A stretch of 64,000 nucleotides of DNA. Origin: Mycobacterium simulans (GTDB lineage: Bacteria > Actinomycetota > Actinomycetes > Mycobacteriales > Mycobacteriaceae). The translations under genes were made by a program, and so were the position numbers. Location of the stretch: NCBI RefSeq assembly GCF_900232995.1, contig NZ_OCVX01000005.1:628973-692972 (forward strand). The letters run 5' to 3'. The notes under the pieces are model-generated. The model saw only the letters and a list, made by a program, of their open reading frames with translations, did no database searches and had not been told where the DNA came from. Positions 18,675-27,399 of the stretch are shown here, in pieces (position 1 is the first letter of the stretch; the number at the start of each line of letters is the position of its first letter).

Positions 18675-19798
18675 TGCCGCAAATGCTTGGCCCGCTCGAC
18701 GAGTACCCGGTACACCAGGTACCCCAACCCATCGCTTGGCCGGGCTCTTCCGACCGCAACTTCTACGACCGCTCCTACTTCAACGCCCACGACCGCACCG
18801 GGAACATCTTCGTCATCAGCGGCATCGGCTACTACCCCAACCTCGGCGTCAAGGACGCGTTCCTGCTCATCCGGCGCGGGGATACCCAAACCGCAGTACA
18901 CCTCTCGGACGCCATTGACCAGGACCGGCTGCACCAACACGTCAACGGCTACCGGATCGAGGTCATCGAGCCGCTGCGCAAATTGCGACTGGTCCTCGAC
19001 GAAACCGAAGGCATCGCAGCCGATCTCAGCTGGGAGGGACTATTCCACGTGGTCCAGGAACAGCCCCATCTGCTGCGGTCGGGCAACCGGGTCACGCTGG
19101 ATGCACAACGATTCGCCCAGCTCGGTACCTGGAGTGGACGGATCGTCGTCGACGGCGAGGAAATCGCCGTCGACCCCGCCACGTGGATCGGCAGCCGCGA
19201 CCGCTCCTGGGGGATTCGGCCGGGGGGTGAGCCCGAACCGGCGGGCCGGCCCGCCGACCCGCCGTTCGAGGGCATGTGGTGGCTGTACGTGCCGATGGCG
19301 TTCGACAACTTCGCCATCGTGCTGATCATCCAGGAAGAGCCCAGCGGCTTCCGATCACTCAACGACTGCACGCGGGTGTGGCGCGACGGCCGTGTCGAGC
19401 AGCTGGGCTGGCCTCGGGTCAAGATCCACTACCGCTCCGGCACCCGAATCCCAACCGGCGCCACCATCGACGCGACTGCGCCCGACGGCACCCCCGTCCA
19501 CTTCGACGTGGAATCCAAGCTGCCGGTGCCGATTCACGTCGGCGGCGGCTACGGCGGCGATTCGGACTGGTTGCACGGCATGTGGAAGGGTGAAAAGTTC
19601 GTCGAGCGGTTGACCTACGACATGACCGATCCGGCGATCATCGCGCGGTCGGGCTTCGGTGTGATCGACCACGTGGGTCGCGCGGTCTGCCGGGATGGGG
19701 ACGCCGACCCGGTGGAGGGCTGGGGTCTCTACGAGCACGGGGCGTTGGGACGCCACGACCCATCGGGATTCAAGGACTGGTTGACGGTCGCGCCGTAA
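18674..19798 (+). CDS. Conserved protein of unknown function (Rv3169-like)
   Basis: This 374-residue soluble protein is rich in aromatic residues and beta-strand-like segments, for example GTWSGRIVVDGEEI and WWLYVPMAFDNFAIVLIIQE. It is reminiscent of the lipocalin-like hydroxyneurosporene-synthase/AttH group, but I see no decisive motif. The length equals that of H37Rv Rv3169 as I recall it. The TAATG junction with the kinase gene indicates coupled translation and a shared role under control of the TetR regulator. Confidence 0.8.
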   Translation: MPQMLGPLDEYPVHQVPQPIAWPGSSDRNFYDRSYFNAHDRTGNIFVISGIGYYPNLGVKDAFLLIRRGDTQTAVHLSDAIDQDRLHQHVNGYRIEVIEPLRKLRLVLDETEGIAADLSWEGLFHVVQEQPHLLRSGNRVTLDAQRFAQLGTWSGRIVVDGEEIAVDPATWIGSRDRSWGIRPGGEPEPAGRPADPPFEGMWWLYVPMAFDNFAIVLIIQEEPSGFRSLNDCTRVWRDGRVEQLGWPRVKIHYRSGTRIPTGATIDATAPDGTPVHFDVESKLPVPIHVGGGYGGDSDWLHGMWKGEKFVERLTYDMTDPAIIARSGFGVIDHVGRAVCRDGDADPVEGWGLYEHGALGRHDPSGFKDWLTVAP

Positions 19799-19932
19799 CT
19801 TTGTGGCCACGGCAAGGATGCCGCGATAACACGGCCTGGTGTCAGGGCATAGGTGCACTGTGCAACGCCCGTTCCGCCAGCTTTAGTGAATTTGCCCTGG
19901 TGCCGCTGTGACGCGGCCGGGATCGTTTTGCC

Positions 19933-20655
19933 ATGCCGATACCATTGCCGCCATTCAATAACGACACCACGACGTGGTCGTGGTTGCACGGGTGGTATTA
20001 CGAGAACGTCGTGGCGCCGGCCGTCCTTTACACCGGCTATGTGATAGACGAGCACTTCCTGGAACACCTACCGCCGGGAGCCCGCATCCTCGATGTCGGA
20101 TCCGGCGGCGCGCAATTCACAAAGCACATCGCCGATCAGCGACCCGATATCAACATCGTCGGTATCGATTTGTCACTGCCGCAGATTCGCCGGGCCAGCA
20201 AACGCATGCACGATTACGGCGATCGGGTGAAATTCCAACTCGGTGACGCAACCCATCTCCAATTCGACGACTACAGCTTTGACGGTGTGATCAGTTACGG
20301 CTCCATCAAACACTGGACATCGCGCGATGCCGGCCTCGCTGAATGCGTTCGGGTGCTCAAACCGGCAGGACCGTTGCTGATCGTCGAGGTTGATCGCAGC
20401 ATGACATTCGACAATGCCTACGCGTTCGTCTGCCGGTACCGAGCACCGCGATTCCTGCGTGGCCCAATGCTCGCAATGTTTCGCACCTGGGTCGCGGGTC
20501 GCTCGATCGACATGGAAGACGCTCGCGCCATCGCAAGCGGACTCGATCTGATCGACAACGATTCTCGTCGCATCCCTGATTCGCCGCTGCTCATGATCTC
20601 CGGTCGCCGGGCTCCCGCGAAGGTCGGCAGTCCCGCTATCAGGTCCTCTGCTTAG
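19933..20655 (+). CDS. Class I SAM-dependent methyltransferase
   Basis: This 240-residue protein has a UbiE/COQ5-like methyltransferase core. Motif I is ILDVGSGGAQFT (residues about 50-61), the acidic end of strand 2 is VGIDLS, motif II is FDGVISYGSI, and motif III reads VLKPAGPLLIVEVD. It is the first gene of a five-gene run with gaps of 3-15 bases. This run is absent from the equivalent place in H37Rv. The natural substrate is probably the product of the neighbouring enzymes. GC content by eye is lower than in the flanking backbone genes. Confidence 0.87.
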   Translation: MPIPLPPFNNDTTTWSWLHGWYYENVVAPAVLYTGYVIDEHFLEHLPPGARILDVGSGGAQFTKHIADQRPDINIVGIDLSLPQIRRASKRMHDYGDRVKFQLGDATHLQFDDYSFDGVISYGSIKHWTSRDAGLAECVRVLKPAGPLLIVEVDRSMTFDNAYAFVCRYRAPRFLRGPMLAMFRTWVAGRSIDMEDARAIASGLDLIDNDSRRIPDSPLLMISGRRAPAKVGSPAIRSSA

Positions 20656-20668
20656 GGATTCCGAAATC

Positions 20669-21451
20669 ATGGACCTGTCAATGCCGGGCGCCGTGAAGAC
20701 GATGCCATATCACTTGCCCGCGACTTTCAACTGGCTGGATCGGGACACTGGCTGCACGATTGTGTTGTCGCAACCGGAGTGCGAACCGAAATTATGGGAG
20801 CAATACCTATCTGGGGCACTCGCCAGCTACAGCAAATACGGCGTCGAGAGTGCGCTCGATTTTGAGCAGATGCGCGACGGGCGAGACACAACGCTTTTCT
20901 ATACCGCCGTAGACGATGGTGGGCGGGTGCTGGGCGGCGTACGGGTCAGGGGTCCCCTACGCAGCGCTGAGGAGGCGCATGCACTCGTTGAATGGGTCGG
21001 CCAACCCAATCAGGGTGCGGTTCGCAAGATGATCACCGAACGGCTGCCATTCGGAATAGTGGAGATGAGGGCGGCGTGGGTGACCGACCACCGGAACTAC
21101 AGCCAGTTGATAACCAAAGCGTTGGCCCGCGTGGCGTTTCCGACGCTGTCATTGCTGGACGTTAATTTCATTCTCGCCACGGCGGCCGCTCATGTGTTGG
21201 AGCGCTGGCGTACCTCGGGTGGCGTTGTGGCCGCTGAAATCCCCGCCGCACCCTATCCCAGCGACCGATACCGCACGAAAGTCATGTGGTGGGACCGCAG
21301 GACATTCACCCGACTCTGCGAGCCCACCCAGCTCACGAAGATGCTGCAGGAAATGCGCGACTTGGCGACGCAGATGGCTGAGTGGCATGTGAGGTTTGAC
21401 GCTTCGCGCATCGCGTGTCCAGAAGCGTTTGCGGAACTCGCAGCACACTGA
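20669..21451 (+). CDS. Acyltransferase-like protein (FeeM/autoinducer-synthase-like fold, tentative)
   Basis: This 260-residue protein follows the methyltransferase by 13 bases. An N-terminal segment (residues about 55-110) reads FEQMRDGRD, then TLFYTAVDDGGRVLGGVRVRG and ALVEWVG. This strand pattern, with an Arg-rich strand followed by an acidic Glu-Trp, resembles the GNAT-type N-acyltransferases of the FeeM/LuxI group, which join acyl chains to amines. A second conserved-looking block is LPFGIVEMRAAWV, and then AAHVLERW and PYPSDRYRTKVMWWDRR. The assignment is by pattern only. If correct, the protein would supply an N-acylated substrate to the pathway. Confidence 0.5.
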   Translation: MDLSMPGAVKTMPYHLPATFNWLDRDTGCTIVLSQPECEPKLWEQYLSGALASYSKYGVESALDFEQMRDGRDTTLFYTAVDDGGRVLGGVRVRGPLRSAEEAHALVEWVGQPNQGAVRKMITERLPFGIVEMRAAWVTDHRNYSQLITKALARVAFPTLSLLDVNFILATAAAHVLERWRTSGGVVAAEIPAAPYPSDRYRTKVMWWDRRTFTRLCEPTQLTKMLQEMRDLATQMAEWHVRFDASRIACPEAFAELAAH

Positions 21452-21454
21452 CGC

Positions 21455-22810
21455 ATGCACGACAAGAAGGCATTGCTGCCGCTGGCCCCGAAGAATCCTC
21501 TGCCATACCGGCAGCGGGCACGAGCGATCAGGTCATTTCACACCGGCATCGATCAACTGCGGGACGCCGGTGGTCCGGTTTCTCGGGTCACTTTGGGACC
21601 AAAATGGTTGATACCACCAATCGTTGTGGCCACCTCACCCGAAGCCATTCACGACATCCTCACGAACAGGGACGGATCCCTCGACAAAACCAGCCGGGTC
21701 CTGTCGGAGTTTCGTCGGGTGATGGGCGACAACCTCTTTGATTTGCCACATGCACTGTGGTTGCCCCGCCGGCGCACGCTGCAACCCGTGTTCACCAAAC
21801 AACAGGTCCAGCGGTTTGGTGGACACATGGCCGAGGCCGCCGAGTCGGTCTCGTCGTCCTGGCAGGACGGGCACACGATCAACCTGGATACGGAATGCCG
21901 CAAGTTGACGATGCGCGCTCTGGGGCGGGCAGTGCTGGGGATGGACCTGACCGAGCACGTCGCTGAGGTCACCGAGCCGCTGCGAACGGCGCTGACCTAT
22001 GTGGTGAGCCGGGCATTGCATCCCCTGCGGGCCCCTGCCTGGTTGCCGACGCCCGCGCGCCGCCGAGCCCGCGCCGCCGCGGCCACACTCCACCGGCTGG
22101 CCAGGACCATCCTGCGGGAATGTCGCGCACGCCCAGATACGGACGCGCCCCTGGTGCAGGCGTTGATCGAGGCCAAAGACCCGCTCACCAAGAAGCGCCT
22201 TTCCGACGGTGACATTGCCGCGGAGCTGATCCTTTTTTTGTTCGCCGGTCATGACACCACCGCGACAACACTGGCTTACGCGATGTGGCAGCTCGGCCGT
22301 CATCCGGAGATTCAGAGTCGCGTCGCCGCCGAGGTCGCCAAGCTGCCGGACCGGCAATTGAGGCCGCAGGACATACCGCGGCTGCCCTACACCGGGCAAG
22401 TGCTCATGGAGGCCCTGCGAATGTGTCCACCGGGCGCCACCGGGACGCGAATGGCCACGCGTGATGTCGAAATCGCCGGCTACCGAGTGGAAGCCGGAAC
22501 GTTGGTCGCATTCGGGCGCATGGCAGTGCATCGGGATCCGACACTGTGGGACCGGCCGTCGACATTCGACCCGGACCGGTTCAGTCCGCAGCACATGAAA
22601 GACCACAGTCGTTGGCAATACATACCATTCGGCGCCGGCCCACGGTCGTGTATCGGTGACCATTTCGCCATGCTGGAGGCCACGCTCGGTCTTGCGACAT
22701 TCATCCGGCGCGCCGCCGTGCACTCGTTGCACACAGATTTCCCGCTGACCGCGCCGTTCACGATCATCGCCGACGGCCCGATCTGGGCTCGCGTCCAGGT
22801 CCGCCATTGA
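21455..22810 (+). CDS. Cytochrome P450
   Basis: This 451-residue haem monooxygenase is soluble and of normal length. The oxygen-activating I-helix motif is FLFAGHDTTATTLAYA (residues about 260-275). The ExxR motif lies in LMEALRMCP near residue 313, and the haem-Cys loop is FGAGPRSCIGDHFA near residue 390. The ATG follows the previous stop after 3 bases. It presumably hydroxylates or cross-links an intermediate of the operon's pathway. The subfamily cannot be assigned from sequence reading alone. Confidence 0.92.
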   Translation: MHDKKALLPLAPKNPLPYRQRARAIRSFHTGIDQLRDAGGPVSRVTLGPKWLIPPIVVATSPEAIHDILTNRDGSLDKTSRVLSEFRRVMGDNLFDLPHALWLPRRRTLQPVFTKQQVQRFGGHMAEAAESVSSSWQDGHTINLDTECRKLTMRALGRAVLGMDLTEHVAEVTEPLRTALTYVVSRALHPLRAPAWLPTPARRRARAAAATLHRLARTILRECRARPDTDAPLVQALIEAKDPLTKKRLSDGDIAAELILFLFAGHDTTATTLAYAMWQLGRHPEIQSRVAAEVAKLPDRQLRPQDIPRLPYTGQVLMEALRMCPPGATGTRMATRDVEIAGYRVEAGTLVAFGRMAVHRDPTLWDRPSTFDPDRFSPQHMKDHSRWQYIPFGAGPRSCIGDHFAMLEATLGLATFIRRAAVHSLHTDFPLTAPFTIIADGPIWARVQVRH

Positions 22811-22825
22811 AAGGATCGACACAAA

Positions 22826-23752
22826 ATGTTTCAGGACGCAGAATTCGCCATCACCGGAACACTGCCGGCAAGCGCGGAATGGTCCTACGAAGAAGCTTTT
22901 TCACGCAACCTCGGGTTGATTAGCCCGAGCGAACAACAGCGCCTTCGGCAGAGCCGCGTCGCCATCGCTGGGCTAGGCGGAGTGGGCGGTGTGGATTTGG
23001 TTGCGCTTGCGAGATTGGGGATAGGAAAATTCACCATCGCCGATCCGGATGTGTTTGAACTGCGCAACATGAATCGACAGTACGGTGCGACGCGTTCGAC
23101 AGAAGGCCACCTCAAGGCAGAAGTCATGCGCGATGTCGTCCTCAATATCAACCCCGGGGCAGACATTCGCGTCTACTGCAAACCTATCGGGCCCGAGAAC
23201 GCGGCGAGCTTTATCGAGGGCGCCGACGTTTTCGTGGACGCCATCGACGCATTCGAAATCGATCTGCGCCGCCTGCTGTATCGCAAAGCGCAACAACGCG
23301 GGATCTACGCACTGGGCGCCGGTCCGTTTGGGTTCAGCACCGCCTGGTCGGTTTTCGATCCCACGGGTATGACGTTCGATCGGTACTACGATCTCTCCGA
23401 TCAGATGAGCGCGGTGGAGAAATTCGTCGCCTTCGTGGCCGGAGCGGCGCCGTCGTCGACACATCGACCCTATATGGATTTGTCCTACATCGATCTCGAG
23501 AATCACACCGCACCGTCGGCAGGCCTCGCATGCCATCTGGCGTCGGGTGTGGTCGCGGTCGAGGTACTGAAGATCCTGCTCGGGCGTGGACGCATTTACT
23601 CGGCCCCCTACTTTCATCAGTTCGATGCCTATCGCGGCATCTATGTCCGCAAGCGCCTGCGGGGAGGCAATCGGCATCCTTTGCAGAGATTGAAGCGTCG
23701 TCGGCTACTCAACTTCATCAATCAATCGAACAGCGCGATCCAAACGGGGTGA
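22826..23752 (+). CDS. ThiF/E1-like adenylating enzyme
   Basis: This 308-residue protein has the E1/ThiF/MoeB Rossmann core. The nucleotide loop VAIAGLGGVGGVDLVALARLG lies at residues about 46-66, DPDVFELRNMNRQ carries the conserved Asp and Asn-Arg motif, and VFVDAIDAFEIDLR is the following strand. E1 enzymes adenylate a carboxyl terminus, often of a small protein or peptide, before sulfur transfer or amidation. The Cys-X2-Cys zinc pairs of MoeB/ThiF are absent. The annotation 'molybdopterin biosynthesis' often given to mycobacterial relatives (MoeW, MoeY) is not supported by the neighbours here. Confidence 0.85.
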   Translation: MFQDAEFAITGTLPASAEWSYEEAFSRNLGLISPSEQQRLRQSRVAIAGLGGVGGVDLVALARLGIGKFTIADPDVFELRNMNRQYGATRSTEGHLKAEVMRDVVLNINPGADIRVYCKPIGPENAASFIEGADVFVDAIDAFEIDLRRLLYRKAQQRGIYALGAGPFGFSTAWSVFDPTGMTFDRYYDLSDQMSAVEKFVAFVAGAAPSSTHRPYMDLSYIDLENHTAPSAGLACHLASGVVAVEVLKILLGRGRIYSAPYFHQFDAYRGIYVRKRLRGGNRHPLQRLKRRRLLNFINQSNSAIQTG

Positions 23753-23759
23753 CAGGGAT

Positions 23760-24833
23760 ATGACGGAATTGGATTCGAGTGAATTTATGTCGCTGGTAGA
23801 GGCGGCGATGCTTGCGCCCTCCGCGGACAACAGGCAGACATTCCAGCTCGAACATTCGGGAAGTGTGGTGCGGGTCTGGGGTGACGAAACCTACGTGTCA
23901 GGACCGAAACAACGCCGCATCCTGGGGCTGGTGTCGATCGGCGCCGCCGCCGAAAACATGCGGCTGCGCGCCGCACGTCTTGGTTTCAACATGGAGGTGC
24001 GATGGTTTCCCAGCCAAGACTCGGCCGGGCTGCTTGCGGAAATTGACTTTCACCGCGTTCCGTCGACAACAACGGATCCGCTAGAAGCAGCTATCGCGCA
24101 ACGGCACACGACTCGTCGCATGATGTTCCACGGACCGGCGCTGGCGCAGAGTGAATTGCACGCCCTGTCGGCTGAAGTCAACGGCATCGACGGTGTCGAG
24201 CTGCACTGGCTTGACTCCCCCGAGAAGAGGGCACAGATCCTGCGGTTGGTCAGAATTGCCGAAACCGATCGTTTCCGGTGCCGTGAGCTTCACGAAGAGC
24301 TCTTCTCCGCAGTGCGCTTCGACGTTGGCTGGAAAGCAACTTCAGACGACGGGCTGCCGCCCGGCTCCCTGGAGATTGAGCGCTGGATGCGGCCGATGTT
24401 CCGGTCACTGAGGCATTGGCATGTCATGCGCCTGCTACAGAGAGTAGGAATGCACCATGCGCTCGGACTGCGCGCTGGCTACCTACCCTGCCGTTTGGCG
24501 CCTCACGTGGGTGCTTTGACCACGTCACTCGATACCGAAGCGGGTCCGATCGCCGCCGGCGCCGCTTTCGAGCGCATCTGGCTGCGAACGACACTGCTGG
24601 GCATGGCCCTGCAGCCCCTCGCGGGTTCCGCATTGCTTGCTTTGCCGGACTGCGAGTGGGTATCACCCAACGTGCGCTCGGAACTTGCTGACGGCTGGAA
24701 AGGTTTGGCACCGGGGCGTTTGCCAATGATGCTGTTCCGCATCGGTCACGCGCGCGCACCGTCAGTGCGTACTGCGCGACCATCGCCGCAGGCGTACTGC
24801 TGCGCACCTTCGGTGCAGCCAACGGTGGGCTGA
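23760..24833 (+). CDS. Nitroreductase-family FMN oxidoreductase
   Basis: This 357-residue protein follows the E1 gene by 7 bases. It has the nitroreductase pattern: AAMLAPSADNRQTFQ near the N-terminus (the Ser-X-X-Asn-X-Q FMN phosphate site), a midsection LEAAIAQRHTTRRMMF with the Arg-His-Thr-Thr-Arg motif of the Acg/Rv3131 subgroup, and the C-terminal AFERIWLRTTLLGMALQPLAGS. In M. tuberculosis Rv1355c (MoeY), as I recall, E1 and nitroreductase domains are fused in one protein. That supports a joint function for this pair. It is the last gene of the operon. Confidence 0.85.
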   Translation: MTELDSSEFMSLVEAAMLAPSADNRQTFQLEHSGSVVRVWGDETYVSGPKQRRILGLVSIGAAAENMRLRAARLGFNMEVRWFPSQDSAGLLAEIDFHRVPSTTTDPLEAAIAQRHTTRRMMFHGPALAQSELHALSAEVNGIDGVELHWLDSPEKRAQILRLVRIAETDRFRCRELHEELFSAVRFDVGWKATSDDGLPPGSLEIERWMRPMFRSLRHWHVMRLLQRVGMHHALGLRAGYLPCRLAPHVGALTTSLDTEAGPIAAGAAFERIWLRTTLLGMALQPLAGSALLALPDCEWVSPNVRSELADGWKGLAPGRLPMMLFRIGHARAPSVRTARPSPQAYCCAPSVQPTVG

Positions 24834-25086
24834 CTTGCGGGCCAATTGGGCTTAGGCCCTGGGGTTTTCGATATGCTCGCTCGGGGCCTCGAGATCGAGT
24901 GTGAACTCACGGCTTTCAGCGTGTATCCAGGGCGGGATCCGGCCGGTTGCAGCGCCCAGAATTCACCCTCAAAGGCCAGGATTCACACCCGATCGACTCG
25001 TCGCGAACTGCCTGGCTGACGATGGGAACACCGGCGATCAAAAGTTTTCCTACGGAGAGCCGACGAAATGGGGTTGACTAAGGGAC
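24834..25086. other. Intergenic stretch between nitroreductase and aofH
   Basis: No coding frame is convincing in these 253 bases. It contains an imperfect inverted repeat: GTGTGAACTCACGG begins at 24899, and its counterpart ends GGATTCACAC at 24988 (28-base arms, roughly 20 matching positions). Just before the aofH GTG is TTGACTAAGGGAC, which provides a ribosome-binding site. The repeat may mark the edge of the inserted five-gene block. Confidence 0.45.
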
Positions 25087-26433
25087 GTGACAAACCCGCC
25101 GTGGACTGTCGACGTTGTGGTGGTGGGCGCCGGCTTTGCCGGGCTATCCGCGGCCCGCGAGCTGACGCGACAGGGCCATGACGTGCTGGTACTGGAGGGC
25201 CGTGACCGTGTGGGTGGCCGCTCCTTCACCGGTAGCGTCGCTGGTTTGCCAGCCGATATGGGCGGCTCGTTCGTTGGCCCGACCCAGGACGCGGTCCTGG
25301 CGCTGGCCGCCGAGCTCCAGGTCGTGACCACCCCGACCCATCACAACGGCAAGAACGTGATCCAGTGGCGCGGTGGTGCGCGAGTCTACCGCGGCACCGT
25401 CCCCAGGCTTTCGCTGCCCGCGCTGCTCGACATCGCGCGGTTGCGTTGGCAATTCGAAAGAATTTCCCGCAGCGTCCCCATCTCCGCGCCCTGGGATGCG
25501 CCGCGAGCCCGGCAGCTCGACGGCGTGTCGCTCGGTCAGTGGTTGCGCTTGGTGCACGCGACCGCCTCATCGCGCGACCTGATGGGCATCATGGCCAGGG
25601 TGACATGGGGGTGTGAACTCGACGACGTGTCGATGCTGCACGCCGCCCGCTACGTCCGGGCCGCCGGCGGCCTGGACCGACTGCTCGACGTCGAGAACGG
25701 TGCCCAGCAGGACCGTTTCCCGGGCGGCACACAGCAGATCGCCGAGCTGGCGGCGGCCGAACTCGGCGCCCGAGTGGTGCTCAACGCACCGGTCCGTCGC
25801 ATCGAGCGGCACGGCGCCGGTGTCACCGTCACCTCCGATCAAGGCGAGGCCGAGGCCGGGTTCGTCATCGTGGCGATCCCGCCGGCCCATCGCGCGGTCA
25901 TCGAGTTCACTCCCCCGCTGCCCCCGGAGTACCAGGAACTCGCCAGGAACTGGCCACAGGGGCGCCTGAGCAAGGTGTACGCGGCCTATTCGACGCCGTT
26001 CTGGCGAGCCAACGGGTTCTCCGGCCAGGCCTTGTCCGACCAGGGACCGGTGTTCATCACCTTCGATGTCAGTCCCCATGCCGACGGGCCCGGCATCCTG
26101 TTGGGGTTTGTCGATGCCCGCGCATTCGACTCGCTGCCCACCGACCGGCGCCGCCGCGATGCGCTGCGCTGCTTCGCGACACTGTTTGGCGACGAAGCGC
26201 TCAAGCCCCTCGATTATGCCGATTACCGTTGGGGCACAGATGGATTCGCACCAGGTGGTCCGACGGCCGCAGTGCCGCCGGGGTCGTGGACGAAATACGG
26301 GCGGTGGTTACGGGAGCCAGTCGGACCGATTCACTGGGCCGGCACCGAGACCGCAGACGAATGGACCGGTTACTTCGACGGTGCCGTGAGGTCGGGCCAA
26401 CGGGCGGCCGCCGAGATCGCCGCCCTGCTATGA
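25087..26433 (+). CDS. aofH: Flavin-containing amine oxidase
   Basis: This 448-residue protein has the monoamine oxidase fold. The N-terminal dinucleotide-binding motif is VVVVGAGFAGLSAARELTRQG (residues about 9-29), followed by VLEGRDRVGGRS, the FAD Glu/Arg-Gly-Gly-Arg signature. Near the end, PIHWAGTETADEWTGYFDGAVRSGQRAA is the FAD-closing motif typical of MAO enzymes. It starts with GTG and has no signal peptide, so it is cytosolic. It ends tail to tail with hpx, overlapping by 6 bases. Gene order matches aofH (Rv3170). Confidence 0.9.
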   Translation: MTNPPWTVDVVVVGAGFAGLSAARELTRQGHDVLVLEGRDRVGGRSFTGSVAGLPADMGGSFVGPTQDAVLALAAELQVVTTPTHHNGKNVIQWRGGARVYRGTVPRLSLPALLDIARLRWQFERISRSVPISAPWDAPRARQLDGVSLGQWLRLVHATASSRDLMGIMARVTWGCELDDVSMLHAARYVRAAGGLDRLLDVENGAQQDRFPGGTQQIAELAAAELGARVVLNAPVRRIERHGAGVTVTSDQGEAEAGFVIVAIPPAHRAVIEFTPPLPPEYQELARNWPQGRLSKVYAAYSTPFWRANGFSGQALSDQGPVFITFDVSPHADGPGILLGFVDARAFDSLPTDRRRRDALRCFATLFGDEALKPLDYADYRWGTDGFAPGGPTAAVPPGSWTKYGRWLREPVGPIHWAGTETADEWTGYFDGAVRSGQRAAAEIAALL

Positions 26434-27399
26434 GCTGATGCGACGGACCCGCGCGTGCCGGGTCACCGATTCGGCGAGTGCACGCAGTTGGCTGTTCACC
26501 GCTTGCGGCTGTTCCAGCATCGAGCAATGCCCGCCGGGCAATTCCACAAGCCCGACGACATTGGGTGCGGTGGCTGCGATCCTGCGGGACTGGCTGATTG
26601 GTGTCAGCCGATCACGTTCACTGCCGATGACCAGGGTCGGCACCGTCAGACCTTCCAGGTTGAGGTACCGCGATCCCAATTCTTCGACGAGCATCCGCGC
26701 GCAGCCACCCCGACCCACCGGCGATGTCTGCACGAACAGCTCGTAGACCAGATTTGCGGCACTCGGATCGGCGTCGGCCGCGACCGCCAACATCGCGACC
26801 AGGTAGCGAGCCGGAATACGGACCGCATCCGGAAGCGGAACCCCGCCAAGCGCGTTGATCAAACTCCGGGCCGCCAAGACCCGAACCGGCGACAACCCCC
26901 GTGGCACCGGCAGCAGCTGCACCTTGCGCACCAGGTCCCCCGTGGTGGTGTTGATTAGCGCGATGGCGTCCGCACGCCGGGCAACCTTGCGGCGGTAGTG
27001 TTCCGACCAGGCGGCAATGGTGATGCCGCCCATCGAGTGGCCGACGATCACCGCACGCTCACGCGGGGCCAATGTCGCGTCCAGTACCGAATCGAGATCG
27101 GACGCAAGGTGTTTGAGACTGTAGCCGCCCCGCCTCGGGATGCCGCTTTGTCCGTGGCCGCGATGGTCGAATGCGATCACGCGGTAGTCGGTGGCCAGGT
27201 CGGCAATCTGGTAGGCCCACGCCCGGACCGCGCACACGATGCCGTGCGTCAACACAATCGGGTAGCCATCGGGCGGCCCGAACACTTGAGTGTGCAGTGG
27301 GGTGCCGTCGGCGGCACGGACGGTCAGGGTGCGGCTTGGCGGCAGAGCCTCGGGCACCTGGCCGCGCGGACCACCACGGGTGGTCTTTCGAGCACTCAT
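26428..27399 (-). CDS. hpx: Alpha/beta hydrolase (haloperoxidase-like)
   Basis: This 323-residue alpha/beta hydrolase has the oxyanion region LTHGIVC, the nucleophile elbow GHSMGG near residue 135, and the catalytic His in LPGGHCSMLEQP near the C-terminus. An Asp in GSERDRLTP completes the triad. Such proteins were called non-haem haloperoxidases but are serine esterases or hydrolases in most cases. The start at MSARKTTRGG is chosen; the open frame extends upstream through the intergenic region without support. Confidence 0.87.
   Translation of the reverse strand: MSARKTTRGGPRGQVPEALPPSRTLTVRAADGTPLHTQVFGPPDGYPIVLTHGIVCAVRAWAYQIADLATDYRVIAFDHRGHGQSGIPRRGGYSLKHLASDLDSVLDATLAPRERAVIVGHSMGGITIAAWSEHYRRKVARRADAIALINTTTGDLVRKVQLLPVPRGLSPVRVLAARSLINALGGVPLPDAVRIPARYLVAMLAVAADADPSAANLVYELFVQTSPVGRGGCARMLVEELGSRYLNLEGLTVPTLVIGSERDRLTPISQSRRIAATAPNVVGLVELPGGHCSMLEQPQAVNSQLRALAESVTRHARVRRISS

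Noticed and set aside
22826..23752. Molybdopterin biosynthesis role for the E1-like gene
   Set aside because: No molybdopterin genes are near, the zinc Cys pairs of MoeB are missing, and the operon context points to a different pathway.
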